DNA from: Allomuricauda sp.
Lineage (GTDB): Bacteria; Bacteroidota; Bacteroidia; Flavobacteriales; Flavobacteriaceae
Direction of reading: 5' to 3'
Assembly: GCF_013911645.1 (NCBI RefSeq)
Contig: NZ_JACESV010000004.1
Span: 62,001 to 126,000, forward strand
DNA: 64,000 bases
Within the stretch, counting starts at the first letter, position 1; every line of letters starts with the position of its first letter. Under the pieces are notes generated by a model. The model was given only the letters and a program-made list of their open reading frames with translations. It had not been told where the DNA came from and searched no databases. Positions 15,414 through 24,200 of this stretch are shown here, in pieces. A program made the position numbers and the translations under genes.

Positions 15414-17351
15414 ATGCAAGAGTTAGCCGATAATGTATTAAAAAAGGAACCTCTGGATGCTGAATCCGTGAAGTTCGAAAAAATTGACACCCATATTTAT
15501 CAAGATGCCCAAAGCGCATCGTGGTACGTTGCCAACGAAATAGCAAGTCTGATAAAACAAAAACAAGACGAAGGCAAAAAGGCGGTTCTTGGGTTGGCAA
15601 CAGGTTCTACGCCGACCAAGGTGTACGACTATTTGGTTCAGTTTTATAAAGAAGGTAGACTGAGTTTTAAAAATGTTGTCACGTTCAATTTGGACGAATA
15701 TTTCCCGATGGACCCAGGCTCCATCCATAGTTATGTTCGTTTTATGAACGAACACTTGTTTGATCATATTGATATTGAGCCTCATAACGTTCATATTCCA
15801 GATGGGAGTTTGCCCAAGGATGAAATAAGAAAGTATTGCTTGGATTATGAAGAGAAAATAAAAAATGTCGGAGGTATAGACATCCAGATTCTAGGAATCG
15901 GAAGAACTGGACATATCGGGTTCAACGAACCTGGCTCGTCACTAAACAGTAAAACCCGTTTGGTTCGTTTGGATCGTGTTACACGCCTTGATGCCGCAAG
16001 TGATTTCTTCGGCGAGGAAAATGTGCCAAGAAGAGCGGTTACAATGGGCGTTGGCACCATTATGGATGCCAAAAGAATCATAATCATGGCATGGGGAGAA
16101 GGAAAAGCACCCATTGTACAACAAGCGGTTGAGGGCGAAATAAAGGAATCCGTTCCTGCAACTTTCCTACAACATCATAAAAACTGTGATTTTGTTCTTG
16201 ACGGAGCAGCATCCTCCTATTTAACAAGAATAAAAACACCTTGGTTGGTAACCGAGTGCGATTGGGACGACAAACTCATAAAAACCGCATCAATTTGGCT
16301 TTCGGAAAAACTGGGCAAAGCCATATTAAAATTGACCAACGAAGATTATAATGAATATGGTATGGGAAGCCTGATTGCCGAAGTCGGTTCCGCAGAGCAA
16401 ATCAACCTTTCGGTATTCAATCAATTACAACGCACAATTACTGGATGGCCCGGAGGCAAGCCCAATGCCGATGACAGTCAAAGACCGGAAAGAGCCCAAC
16501 CCCACCCAAAAACATCTTTGATTTTTAGTCCCCACCCCGATGATGACGTAATTTCGATGGGAGGCACCTTGCTGCGATTGGTGGACCAAGGACATAATGT
16601 TCACGTAGCCTATCAAACCTCGGGCAATATTGCGGTTTTTGATGATGAAGTAATACGTTTCCTCGATTTTGCCACCGACGTGCAAAAAGACAACAAGGAA
16701 CTTAAAAAGAAGTTCAAACAGGTCCGTGAGTTTTTGGCCAACAAAAAACCAGGGGAATTGGACAGTCCCGAAGTTCAGGATTATAAAGGGCTAATTAGAA
16801 AAGGGGAAGCCTTGGCCGCGTGCCGCTATTGTGGCGTGAAGGAAGAAAATGCGCATTTTCAGAACCTGCCATTTTACGAAACAGGTGCCGTTAGAAAGAA
16901 ACCCCTTTCCGACGAAGATGTTCAAATAACCTATGATTTGCTGAACAAACTGAAACCACATCAAATTTTTGCCGCAGGAGACCTTTCCGACCCACATGGA
17001 ACACACAGGGTTTGTTTGGATGTAATCTTTAAAGCTATTCAGCGCTTGGTGGACGAAGGCTCGGACTGGATAAGAAACTGCTACGTTTGGTTGTATAGAG
17101 GAGCTTGGCAGGAATGGGACATTGCGGATATGGAAATGGCAGTCCCAATTGGACCAAAAGATATGGATAGAAAAATCAATGCCATATTTAAACACCAGTC
17201 CCAAAAGGATAGTGCCATGTTTCCCGGGAACGACGAAAGGGAATTCTGGCAACGTGCAGAACAAAGAAACAAGGATACCGCAAATAGATATAATGCACTT
17301 GGAATGGCAGAGTACGAAGCCATGGAAGGTTTTGTACGGTACCATTTCTAA
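15414..17351 (+). CDS. nagB: Glucosamine-6-phosphate deaminase fused to PIG-L/LmbE deacetylase
   Basis: A 645-residue two-domain enzyme. The first 330 residues are NagB, which converts GlcN-6-P to fructose-6-P and ammonia: 'VLGLATGSTPTKVYDYL', 'TFNLDEYFPMDPGS' (Asp94), 'GIGRTGHIGFNEPGSS' (His167, Glu172). E. coli Asp141 corresponds to Thr165. From about 365 a PIG-L/LmbE zinc deacetylase domain follows, with 'SPHPDDDVISMGG' (His374, Asp376, Asp377) and 'DPHGTHRVC' (His528, His531). Such domains remove acetyl groups from GlcNAc derivatives, so the fusion could perform both the NagA and NagB steps. The chosen start follows the mapped promoter. Divergent from the DeoR regulator. Confidence 0.92.
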   Translation: MQELADNVLKKEPLDAESVKFEKIDTHIYQDAQSASWYVANEIASLIKQKQDEGKKAVLGLATGSTPTKVYDYLVQFYKEGRLSFKNVVTFNLDEYFPMDPGSIHSYVRFMNEHLFDHIDIEPHNVHIPDGSLPKDEIRKYCLDYEEKIKNVGGIDIQILGIGRTGHIGFNEPGSSLNSKTRLVRLDRVTRLDAASDFFGEENVPRRAVTMGVGTIMDAKRIIIMAWGEGKAPIVQQAVEGEIKESVPATFLQHHKNCDFVLDGAASSYLTRIKTPWLVTECDWDDKLIKTASIWLSEKLGKAILKLTNEDYNEYGMGSLIAEVGSAEQINLSVFNQLQRTITGWPGGKPNADDSQRPERAQPHPKTSLIFSPHPDDDVISMGGTLLRLVDQGHNVHVAYQTSGNIAVFDDEVIRFLDFATDVQKDNKELKKKFKQVREFLANKKPGELDSPEVQDYKGLIRKGEALAACRYCGVKEENAHFQNLPFYETGAVRKKPLSDEDVQITYDLLNKLKPHQIFAAGDLSDPHGTHRVCLDVIFKAIQRLVDEGSDWIRNCYVWLYRGAWQEWDIADMEMAVPIGPKDMDRKINAIFKHQSQKDSAMFPGNDEREFWQRAEQRNKDTANRYNALGMAEYEAMEGFVRYHF

Positions 17352-17398
17352 AAACAACAACATTTCATTTTAAGTTGTTAGTTGTTTAATTAATCTTG

Positions 17399-17440
17399 AA
17401 AAGGCCTACATTTAGTGCATACGTAGGCCTTTTTCTTTTA
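17399..17440 (+). terminator. Rho-independent terminator after nagB-PIG-L
   Basis: An 11-bp stem AAAAGGCCTAC (17399-17409) pairs with GTAGGCCTTTT (17423-17433) around a 13-base loop and runs into TTTCTTTTA. It separates the fusion gene from the AmpG-like gene, which therefore probably has its own promoter. Confidence 0.85.
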
Positions 17441-17562
17441 TGTACCTCCGTTAAAACAACATAAAAACTTGACCCTTAACTAAAGTGATACTACCAAATT
17501 AGCCTGAACTTCCCGATATTTCAACAAATAAAAGCCAATACTATAAATTAAAACCACAACCA

Positions 17563-18843
17563 ATGAATGTAGCTCCGAAAGATAAAAACGCATGGCTGTG
17601 GATTCCCTTTTTATATTTCACCCAAGGGATTCCCTACATTTTGGTGGTAACGGTTTCCGTAATCATGTACAAGCGTTTGGGCATTGGCAATGCGGAAATA
17701 GGCTTGTACACAAGTTGGCTGTACCTCCCTTGGGTCATCAAACCCTTGTGGAGTCCCATTGTTGATTTAAATGGCACGAAAAGAAAATGGTTTTTGGGCA
17801 TGCAATTGGTGGTTTCCCTGGCATTTTTGGGGATTGGACTCTTTTTACCGTCAAATTCGTTCTTTATCATAACGCTAGCATTCTTTTGGATGGCCGCCTT
17901 CGCCTCTGCCACCAACGATATTGCCTCGGATGGGTATTATATGATTGGGCTCACCCAGAAAAAACAATCCTTCTTTATTGGACTTCGTAGTACTTTTTAC
18001 CGATTGGCCATGGTTACGGGGCAAGGGCTTTTAGTGATTTTTGCAGGTTTTTTGGAGAATCAATACGGGGACAATACCAAAGCATGGTCCGTAACCATGA
18101 TCAGCGCAGCTATTTTAATGCTTGCTTTAACGGTATCCAACTTTTTTACCGCTCCAAAGTTTGAAGAATCAACAACCGAACCCAAGGATAAACCAGCAGG
18201 ATTCTTCGAGGTATTTGCCACTTTTTTCAAAAAACATCAAATTGGAGTAGCCTTATTGTTCATATTAACGTACCGTCTGGGCGAATCACAATTGGTAAAA
18301 ATGGCATCCCCCTTTTTACTGGATGAGTTACAAGTTGGCGGATTGGCGTACTCCACTGAAGCCGTGGGTACCATTTATGGTACTGTTGGTGTAATTATGT
18401 TGTCGCTCGGAGGAATTCTTGGCGGAATCTTGATTTCCCGGGACGGCCTTAAAAAATGGATGTTGCCCATGTTGCTTGCACTCAATTTGCCCAACGCACT
18501 TTATGCTATATTGGCCATAACACAAACCACCAGCATATATGCAGTGGTCGGTACCGTTGTGCTTGAACAATTTGGGTACGGTTTCGGCTTTGCCGCTTTT
18601 ATGATGTACCTCATTTATGTAGCTGATGGTGCTTCCAAAACATCGCACTACGCTATCGCCACAGGTTTTATGGCCTTGGGTATGATGCTGCCCGGAATGC
18701 TGAGCGGATACATTCAAGAATGGTTGGGCTACGACGGTTTCTTTATATGGGTGGTAATTGCCGCCTTGCCTGCTTTTCTGGTGCTTCGCTATTTAAAATA
18801 CCCCGCAGATTACGGTAAAAAAACAGTAGAATCCAATGACTAA
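17563..18843 (+). CDS. AmpG-like MFS permease (anhydromuropeptide uptake)
   Basis: A 426-residue inner-membrane protein with about 12 hydrophobic segments. The first helix reads 'FLYFTQGIPYILVVTVSVIM', then 'IGLYTSWLYLPWVIKPLWSP', 'ASATNDIASDGYYMIGL' and 'QSFFIGLRSTFYRLAM', all typical of the AmpG/PAT branch of the major facilitator superfamily. AmpG imports GlcNAc-anhMurNAc peptides for cell-wall recycling. Its gene overlaps the next one (NagZ-like GH3) by 8 bp, and AnmK follows, exactly the enzymes that would process its cargo. Transport of muropeptides is inferred from context plus family. Confidence 0.85.
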   Translation: MNVAPKDKNAWLWIPFLYFTQGIPYILVVTVSVIMYKRLGIGNAEIGLYTSWLYLPWVIKPLWSPIVDLNGTKRKWFLGMQLVVSLAFLGIGLFLPSNSFFIITLAFFWMAAFASATNDIASDGYYMIGLTQKKQSFFIGLRSTFYRLAMVTGQGLLVIFAGFLENQYGDNTKAWSVTMISAAILMLALTVSNFFTAPKFEESTTEPKDKPAGFFEVFATFFKKHQIGVALLFILTYRLGESQLVKMASPFLLDELQVGGLAYSTEAVGTIYGTVGVIMLSLGGILGGILISRDGLKKWMLPMLLALNLPNALYAILAITQTTSIYAVVGTVVLEQFGYGFGFAAFMMYLIYVADGASKTSHYAIATGFMALGMMLPGMLSGYIQEWLGYDGFFIWVVIAALPAFLVLRYLKYPADYGKKTVESND

Positions 18844-20422
18844 AACCCATCAAGCTTATACACTTCCAAAAAATATACTGACTTTAAAACAAAAAGTGGG
18901 GCAATTGTTTATGCCCGCTGTTTTTATCAACGATACCGAAGATGAGGTACGAAAAATGGAGAAGCTCATCAAGGAACATCATATCGGTTCTATCTGTTTT
19001 TTCCACAGCAGGGCCAGTGCGGCCACTAATTTTGAAGGAAAGAAAAAGGTGGCTCATAACGCAAAAAGCTACAACCGTTTGTTGGAGCTTATTGCACGGT
19101 ATCAAAAAGCTGCCAACGTACCTTTGCTTGTTGCCATTGATGCCGAATGGGGACTTGCTATGCGCATTGAAAACACACCACAATACCCTTATGCCATTAC
19201 TTTGGGCGCTTTGACCGACAATAATGACCTAATTTATAAAGTAGGCGAAGCTATTGGAAAAGATTGCAGACAAGCGGGAATACAATGGAATTTGTCTCCC
19301 GTTGTGGATATCAACAACAATCCAGAAAATCCCGTAATCGGTTATCGTTCCTTTGGGGATGATAGAAATAGTGTATTCCATAAAGCGGAAGCATTCCTAA
19401 AAGGAATGGCCAAGAGTGGAACCCTAAATTCCATCAAACACTTTCCCGGTCATGGTGATACGGCAACAGATTCACATTTGGGACTACCCGTAATCGACAA
19501 ATCTTTGGAGGAACTTATGGAGAATGAGCTTTATCCCTTCAAAAAGGGAATTGAATCAGGGGTAGACTCTGTGATGGTAGGTCATTTGCTCCTACCTCAG
19601 TTGGATGCTGAAAACCCATCTACTACGTCTTCCAAAATCATATTGGATCTGCTCAGAAAAAAATTGGGTTTTGATGGAGTTGTAATTTCTGATGCTTTGA
19701 ACATGCATGCGGTGTCCAAAAAATTTCCTCAAAAAGGAGCCTTGGAAAAAGCTGCTTTTAATGCAGGTATGGACGTGCTTTGTTTTAGTGAAAATGTGGC
19801 CGAGGGTATTGAGGGGATATTGGCAAGTGCTTCAGAAGAACGAATCCAAGAAAGTTTTGAAAGAGTTTGGAACTTAAAACACAAAGTGTTTTCTGTAAAA
19901 ACGCAATCCAATGATTCCGGTCTTGATGTAAACTTCAAATTAAACCGTAAAATTGCAGCACAGAGCATAACGGAATTGTATGGTAATGCACCAACAGTAG
20001 AAGAAATAAAATCTTCAAACTTCTTGAATGTTTCCGTGAATTCCAGCAAGGAAAATAGCTTTTCGGAACAAATCTCATTTAATTTTAGATCAAAAGTGGT
20101 TGATTTGGATACGGCCCTGAATTCCAAAGAACAGAATGTATTGTTGAGCATTTTCCCTCCAGCTGTAAAACCCAAAAACCAATTTGGTTTTGATGAAAGT
20201 ACGTTGACCACTATCCATAAATTGGTGGAGAAGAAAAATACCTTGATCTATCTTTTTGGAAATCCGTACGTCCTGGATATTTTAAAATTGAAGCCATCAT
20301 CCAATGCCGTATTGATGTATCAGAATTTCCCGGAATTTCAAGAAGTTGCTTTTGAGCACTTTTCCGATATAATTGAAGCTAAAGGGAAACTCCCTATCCA
20401 ACTAAAAACCTTTCAACCATGA
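18836..20422 (+). CDS. nagZ: NagZ-like glycoside hydrolase family 3 beta-N-acetylhexosaminidase
   Basis: A 528-residue GH3 enzyme without a signal peptide, so cytoplasmic. The first 350 residues form the NagZ barrel: 'LFMPAVFINDTEDEV', 'PLLVAIDAEWGLAMRI', 'GIQWNLSPVVDINNNPENPV', 'IKHFPGHGDTATDSHLGLP' with the NagZ-type Asp208/His206 and Asp212/His214 loop, and nucleophile Asp286 in 'VVISDALNMHAV'. The extra 170-residue C-terminal part is less conserved and resembles the second domain of larger GH3 proteins. It would cleave GlcNAc from anhMurNAc (or from muropeptides) imported by the AmpG-like permease. Overlaps its neighbours at both ends, indicating translational coupling. Confidence 0.9.
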   Translation: MTKTHQAYTLPKNILTLKQKVGQLFMPAVFINDTEDEVRKMEKLIKEHHIGSICFFHSRASAATNFEGKKKVAHNAKSYNRLLELIARYQKAANVPLLVAIDAEWGLAMRIENTPQYPYAITLGALTDNNDLIYKVGEAIGKDCRQAGIQWNLSPVVDINNNPENPVIGYRSFGDDRNSVFHKAEAFLKGMAKSGTLNSIKHFPGHGDTATDSHLGLPVIDKSLEELMENELYPFKKGIESGVDSVMVGHLLLPQLDAENPSTTSSKIILDLLRKKLGFDGVVISDALNMHAVSKKFPQKGALEKAAFNAGMDVLCFSENVAEGIEGILASASEERIQESFERVWNLKHKVFSVKTQSNDSGLDVNFKLNRKIAAQSITELYGNAPTVEEIKSSNFLNVSVNSSKENSFSEQISFNFRSKVVDLDTALNSKEQNVLLSIFPPAVKPKNQFGFDESTLTTIHKLVEKKNTLIYLFGNPYVLDILKLKPSSNAVLMYQNFPEFQEVAFEHFSDIIEAKGKLPIQLKTFQP

Positions 20423-21507
20423 ATGTTTATAAAGTCTTGGGACTGATGTCCGGCACCTCTTTGGATGGATTGGACATTGCCTATTGCCATATTTGGAAAG
20501 AAGATGGAAAATGGAGCTTTTCCATAAAAGAAACTGCTGAAATCGATTATTCCGATGAAATGCGGGAGTACCTCAAAAAAGCGATTCATCTTTCCGAAGA
20601 AGAACACGAGCAACTGCACAAGGATTATGGTTTTTGGTTGGGACAACAATCCAAGTTGTTTATGGATGAATTGGGCGAAGAGGTCGATTTTATTGCCAGT
20701 CATGGGCACACTTCGCACCACCGACCAGAAGATGGAGTTACGTTTCAATTGGGCGATGGACAGTTATTGGCTAATACATCTGGTAAACAAGTTGTCTGCG
20801 ATTTCAGGACCAAGGATGTGTCCCTAAAGGGACAAGGCGCTCCCTTGGTGCCCATTGGCGATAAATTGCTGTTCCATGAATACGATTTTTGTTTGAACCT
20901 GGGCGGCATCAGCAATATTTCTTTTGATAAAGATGGCCAACGCACTGCCTACGACATTGGATTGGCCAACATGCCACTGAATTACATTACCCATAAAATG
21001 GGACTGGCCTATGATGAAAATGGAAAACTGGCCCGTTCCGGTAAATTGGACCACTCCCTGCTCCAAAAACTGAACAACCTTAAATATTATGACCTGCCCT
21101 ACCCCAAATCTACAGGGTATGAGTGGTTCGTTTCCGAAATTGCACCATTGATCGAGGCTTCCGAGATTTCCAACGAGGATTTATTGCATACATTCATCCA
21201 TCATAATTGCGAACAGATTGCATTTGCTGTCCTCAAGCACAAGAGCAATGGCAAATCCAACAGTAAACTGTTGGCTACGGGAGGAGGTGCGCTCAATCAA
21301 TTCTTTATGGATACGCTCCAAATTAAACTGGGTGCCAGTATTGAGGTTGTAGTACCCAACAAAACGTTGATTGCTTACAAAGAGGCTTTGGTCTTCGCAT
21401 TAATGGGCGTACTCCGCTTGGAAGGAAAAACCAATGTGTTGAAATCCGTTACTGGTGCCACTTCCGATTCGTGTAGTGGCGAGGTATTTTTTCCCAAAGA
21501 AAGCTAA
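20419..21507 (+). CDS. anmK: Anhydro-N-acetylmuramic acid kinase
   Basis: A 362-residue sugar kinase that opens and phosphorylates 1,6-anhydroMurNAc to MurNAc-6-P, the substrate of MurQ. Motifs: 'VLGLMSGTSLDGLDIAYCHI' at the N-terminus (phosphate 1), 'IASHGHTSHHRPEDGVTFQL', 'VVCDFRTKDVSLKGQGAPLV', 'LNLGGISNISF', and 'LLATGGGALNQFFMDTL' near the end. Length is normal for the family. The ATG overlaps the NagZ stop (ATGA). Its 3' end overlaps the convergent efflux gene by 4 bp. Confidence 0.95.
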   Translation: MNVYKVLGLMSGTSLDGLDIAYCHIWKEDGKWSFSIKETAEIDYSDEMREYLKKAIHLSEEEHEQLHKDYGFWLGQQSKLFMDELGEEVDFIASHGHTSHHRPEDGVTFQLGDGQLLANTSGKQVVCDFRTKDVSLKGQGAPLVPIGDKLLFHEYDFCLNLGGISNISFDKDGQRTAYDIGLANMPLNYITHKMGLAYDENGKLARSGKLDHSLLQKLNNLKYYDLPYPKSTGYEWFVSEIAPLIEASEISNEDLLHTFIHHNCEQIAFAVLKHKSNGKSNSKLLATGGGALNQFFMDTLQIKLGASIEVVVPNKTLIAYKEALVFALMGVLRLEGKTNVLKSVTGATSDSCSGEVFFPKES

Positions 21508-22718
21508 GTCGTTGCCAAACGTTTTCTTTTGGGTTTATTCACCAAAAGAAAAATAGTCAAAGCACATAGTCCACAAATGGCCAAACCTGCAAAAAGGGGC
21601 CAAACTGTATCTTTTACAAATTCTCCGATAAAGGTTGCAATAGGAATGGATAGCAATGTCGACACAAACCCATTAATGGCTGCTCCAATTCCGGCAATAT
21701 GACCGATAGGCTCCATGGCGATGGAACGGAAATTCCCCCACATAAACCCTAGACAGAAAAACTGAACGGATAAAAATCCGACCAAAACATAAATACTTGG
21801 ATTGGGGGCGTTGAGAAAAGCAATGGCGTAGGTCAGTGCTACAACGCAAAATACAATGGTTGCCATTAAGGACAACCTTCGCATACCAAAACGCATTACC
21901 AAGGTTCCATTCAAAAATGTGGAAAGTCCAATAGAAACCGCAAGGCCTGCAAAAATGTACGGGAATATTTCTTTTAAGGCATATTGATCTTCGAATATAT
22001 GCTGGGCAGAACTCAAATACACCAAAAATGCTCCCGTTACCAAACCAGATGTCAAGGTAAAGGCAACTGTCTCTTTATATTTTATAAACTCCTTTACACC
22101 ATCAATAAAAACGTGCCTCGTAAAGGGGATTTTATATTCTGGGTGCAGGGTCTCTCTTTGTCGTTTCCAAAACCACACGGCAATCACAAGTACAAAAAAC
22201 ATTTGTACATAAAAAATGGCTTGCCAACCTGCAGCATCCAAAATTAGTTTACCCACTGCGGGGGCCACAACTGGCACCAAAATGAAAAAAGCGGTGACAA
22301 AGGACATTATTTTGGCCATATAATCGCCCTCGTATGTATCCCGAATAATGGAGATGGAGATGGTTCGGGGTGCGGACAATCCAATTCCCTGCAAAATCCT
22401 TCCTACGACCATTACTTCCAAAGATGGGGCATACAAACAGATGATACTCGCAATCAAAAAGATGGAAAAACCCATATAAACCACTGGTTTACGTCCAAAA
22501 CTGTCGGATATAGGGCCAAAAAACAATTGCCCCACGCCTAGTCCCAAGAAAATCATGGTGACCAACAATTGATTATCCGTAGGGTCGGTGCTATTAATGG
22601 CAGTCCCAATGTTGGAAATTGCAGGCAGTATGGCGTCAATGGCCAAGGCTACAATGGACATCAAAGCGGCCATCATGGCCACAAACTCAAAGTTGGGTTT
22701 TTGATTTAACTTTTGCAT
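21504..22718 (-). CDS. Bcr/CflA-family MFS multidrug efflux transporter
   Basis: A 404-residue membrane protein with 12 predicted helices. The start 'ALMSIVALAIDAILPAISNI' and motif A 'GQLFFGPISDSFGRKPVVYM' followed by 'VVGRILQGIGLSAPRTISIS' are typical of the Bcr/CflA drug:proton antiporters. Motif C in helix 5 ('VTAFFILVPVVAPAVGKLIL') agrees. It is unrelated in function to the recycling operon with which it converges. A TAATTTTG box (minus strand, 22723-22730) lies only 4 bp upstream of the ATG, so the transcript may be leaderless or start elsewhere. Confidence 0.85.
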   Translation of the reverse strand: MQKLNQKPNFEFVAMMAALMSIVALAIDAILPAISNIGTAINSTDPTDNQLLVTMIFLGLGVGQLFFGPISDSFGRKPVVYMGFSIFLIASIICLYAPSLEVMVVGRILQGIGLSAPRTISISIIRDTYEGDYMAKIMSFVTAFFILVPVVAPAVGKLILDAAGWQAIFYVQMFFVLVIAVWFWKRQRETLHPEYKIPFTRHVFIDGVKEFIKYKETVAFTLTSGLVTGAFLVYLSSAQHIFEDQYALKEIFPYIFAGLAVSIGLSTFLNGTLVMRFGMRRLSLMATIVFCVVALTYAIAFLNAPNPSIYVLVGFLSVQFFCLGFMWGNFRSIAMEPIGHIAGIGAAINGFVSTLLSIPIATFIGEFVKDTVWPLFAGLAICGLCALTIFLLVNKPKRKRLATT

Positions 22719-22893
22719 CTGGCAAAATTAGGCATACCCAACGGACCAGTAAAGCTTTTAAGAAAGGTTTAATGATAAGAAAACATATCCAACGTTGTAG
22801 TTTGAGATTATTGATGGTCTAAGGGAATATCTCCTTCCAAATCTGTTCAAAAAAAACAGATAACCTTATCTTTAAAGCTAAATTAACTAGGCA

Positions 22894-23955
22894 ATGAAAC
22901 AATTAAAAACCTTAGTGGTCGGATGCGGCAATATGGGAACTTCCCATGCCCGTGCCTACCACCAGTTAGATGGATTTGAAATAGTGGGATTGGTAAGTAG
23001 AGGTGCTAAAAGCAGGGAACGCCTTTCCGAAGAATTAGATGGAGCACCTACCTTTTCGGATTATGCCGAAGCATTAAAAACAACCCAACCCGATGTGGTT
23101 TCCATTAACACATACCCGGACACGCATTACAATTATGTAAAAACGGCCCTTGAGGCCAATGCCCATGTTTTCGTAGAAAAACCGTTGGCTTTGACCGTGG
23201 AAGAAGCACAAACACTGGTTGATCTTTCCCAAAAGCAGGATCGCAAAATGGTTGTGGGCTATATTTTGAGAGTGCACCCTACCTGGACCAAGTTTACAGA
23301 AATGGCGCAGACCTTGGGCAAACCCCTGGTGATGCGAATGAACCTAAACCAACAAAGCTCGGGGGAACAATGGTACACCCACAAACAGTTAATGCAATCC
23401 ATGTCTCCCATTGTGGACTGTGGTGTACATTATGTGGATGTCATGTGTTCCATAACGCGCTCCAAACCCATTAGCGTTTCTGCCATTGGTGCCCATTTGT
23501 CTGATGAAGTAGATTCCAAAATGTACAATTACGGACAGCTACAAGTACGATTTGAAGATGGTTCCGTAGGCTGGTACGAAGCAGGCTGGGGGCCCATGAT
23601 GAGCGAAACTGCATTTTTTATCAAGGATGTTATCGGCCCAAAAGGTTGTGTATCCATTAGTGATGCTGACAAGGGGGCATCTGAAGATATTGAAGGACAT
23701 ACCAAAACGGGAAGTCTAAAATTACACCATAGTGAGCTCGATGCCAATGGTAATTTTACTAAAAAGGATGAAATCATCAGCACAGCGGACGAACCCGACC
23801 ATGATGGGCTTTGCTTGTTGGAACAGGAATATCTGCTCGATGCCATTGTAAACGACCGCGACCTAACAGACCATTTGAATGATGCAGTGAACAGCCTTAA
23901 AATTGTTTTGGCTGCGGATGAATCCGTTAAAACGGGGAAGACGGTGATGTTGTAG
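22894..23955 (+). CDS. Gfo/Idh/MocA-family NAD(P)-dependent oxidoreductase
   Basis: A 353-residue cytoplasmic enzyme. The N-terminal Rossmann fold starts 'LVVGCGNMGTSHARAYHQL', followed by 'VSINTYPDTHYNYVKTALEA' and the family signature 'HVFVEKPLALTVEEAQTLVD' with the EKP motif. The C-terminal alpha/beta domain includes 'SPIVDCGVHYVDVMC', where Asp and His are the usual catalytic pair. Family members oxidise or epimerise sugars and inositols. It stands alone, so the substrate cannot be inferred. Confidence 0.85.
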   Translation: MKQLKTLVVGCGNMGTSHARAYHQLDGFEIVGLVSRGAKSRERLSEELDGAPTFSDYAEALKTTQPDVVSINTYPDTHYNYVKTALEANAHVFVEKPLALTVEEAQTLVDLSQKQDRKMVVGYILRVHPTWTKFTEMAQTLGKPLVMRMNLNQQSSGEQWYTHKQLMQSMSPIVDCGVHYVDVMCSITRSKPISVSAIGAHLSDEVDSKMYNYGQLQVRFEDGSVGWYEAGWGPMMSETAFFIKDVIGPKGCVSISDADKGASEDIEGHTKTGSLKLHHSELDANGNFTKKDEIISTADEPDHDGLCLLEQEYLLDAIVNDRDLTDHLNDAVNSLKIVLAADESVKTGKTVML

Positions 23956-23990
23956 ATAAAATGTCAGGTCGAGTTCAGATTTAGGTTTTT

Positions 23991-24200
23991 GTGAAAATTG
24001 GTGGAATTCGTGTCAAACACTTTACCATTTAACTATTCAACCTTTGCAAAGATTCTTCGCTACGCTCAGAATGACAATCGTGGCGTTGATGTATTATTGT
24101 GTCAATCGGTTATTTTGTTATGGAGTTTGATGCTTGAACTTGAACTTTTTGTGCAATTCGTGTCAAGCCTTTGACCTTTAACCCTTCACCTTTCCAACCT
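23991..24200. repeat. Imperfect direct repeat in the convergent intergenic region
   Basis: Two related segments, about 23998-24045 and 24151-24199, share 'AATTCGTGTCAA', a run of 'TTTAAC..TTCA' and a final 'CAACCTT', about 150 bp apart. Between them are a 'CTTGAACTTGAACTT' run (24133-24147) and a repeat of the 'ATTCTTCGCTACGCTCAGAATGACA' type (24052-24076). No gene fits in this gap. Confidence 0.5.
24052..24076. repeat. Interspersed 'tgtcattctgagcg' type repeat
   Basis: The reverse complement reads TGTCATTCTGAGCGTAGCGA and continues AGAAT, a sequence type scattered in intergenic regions of many flavobacteria. Related tails occur at 12185 and 12307 and a divergent form at 46504-46646. Confidence 0.5.
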
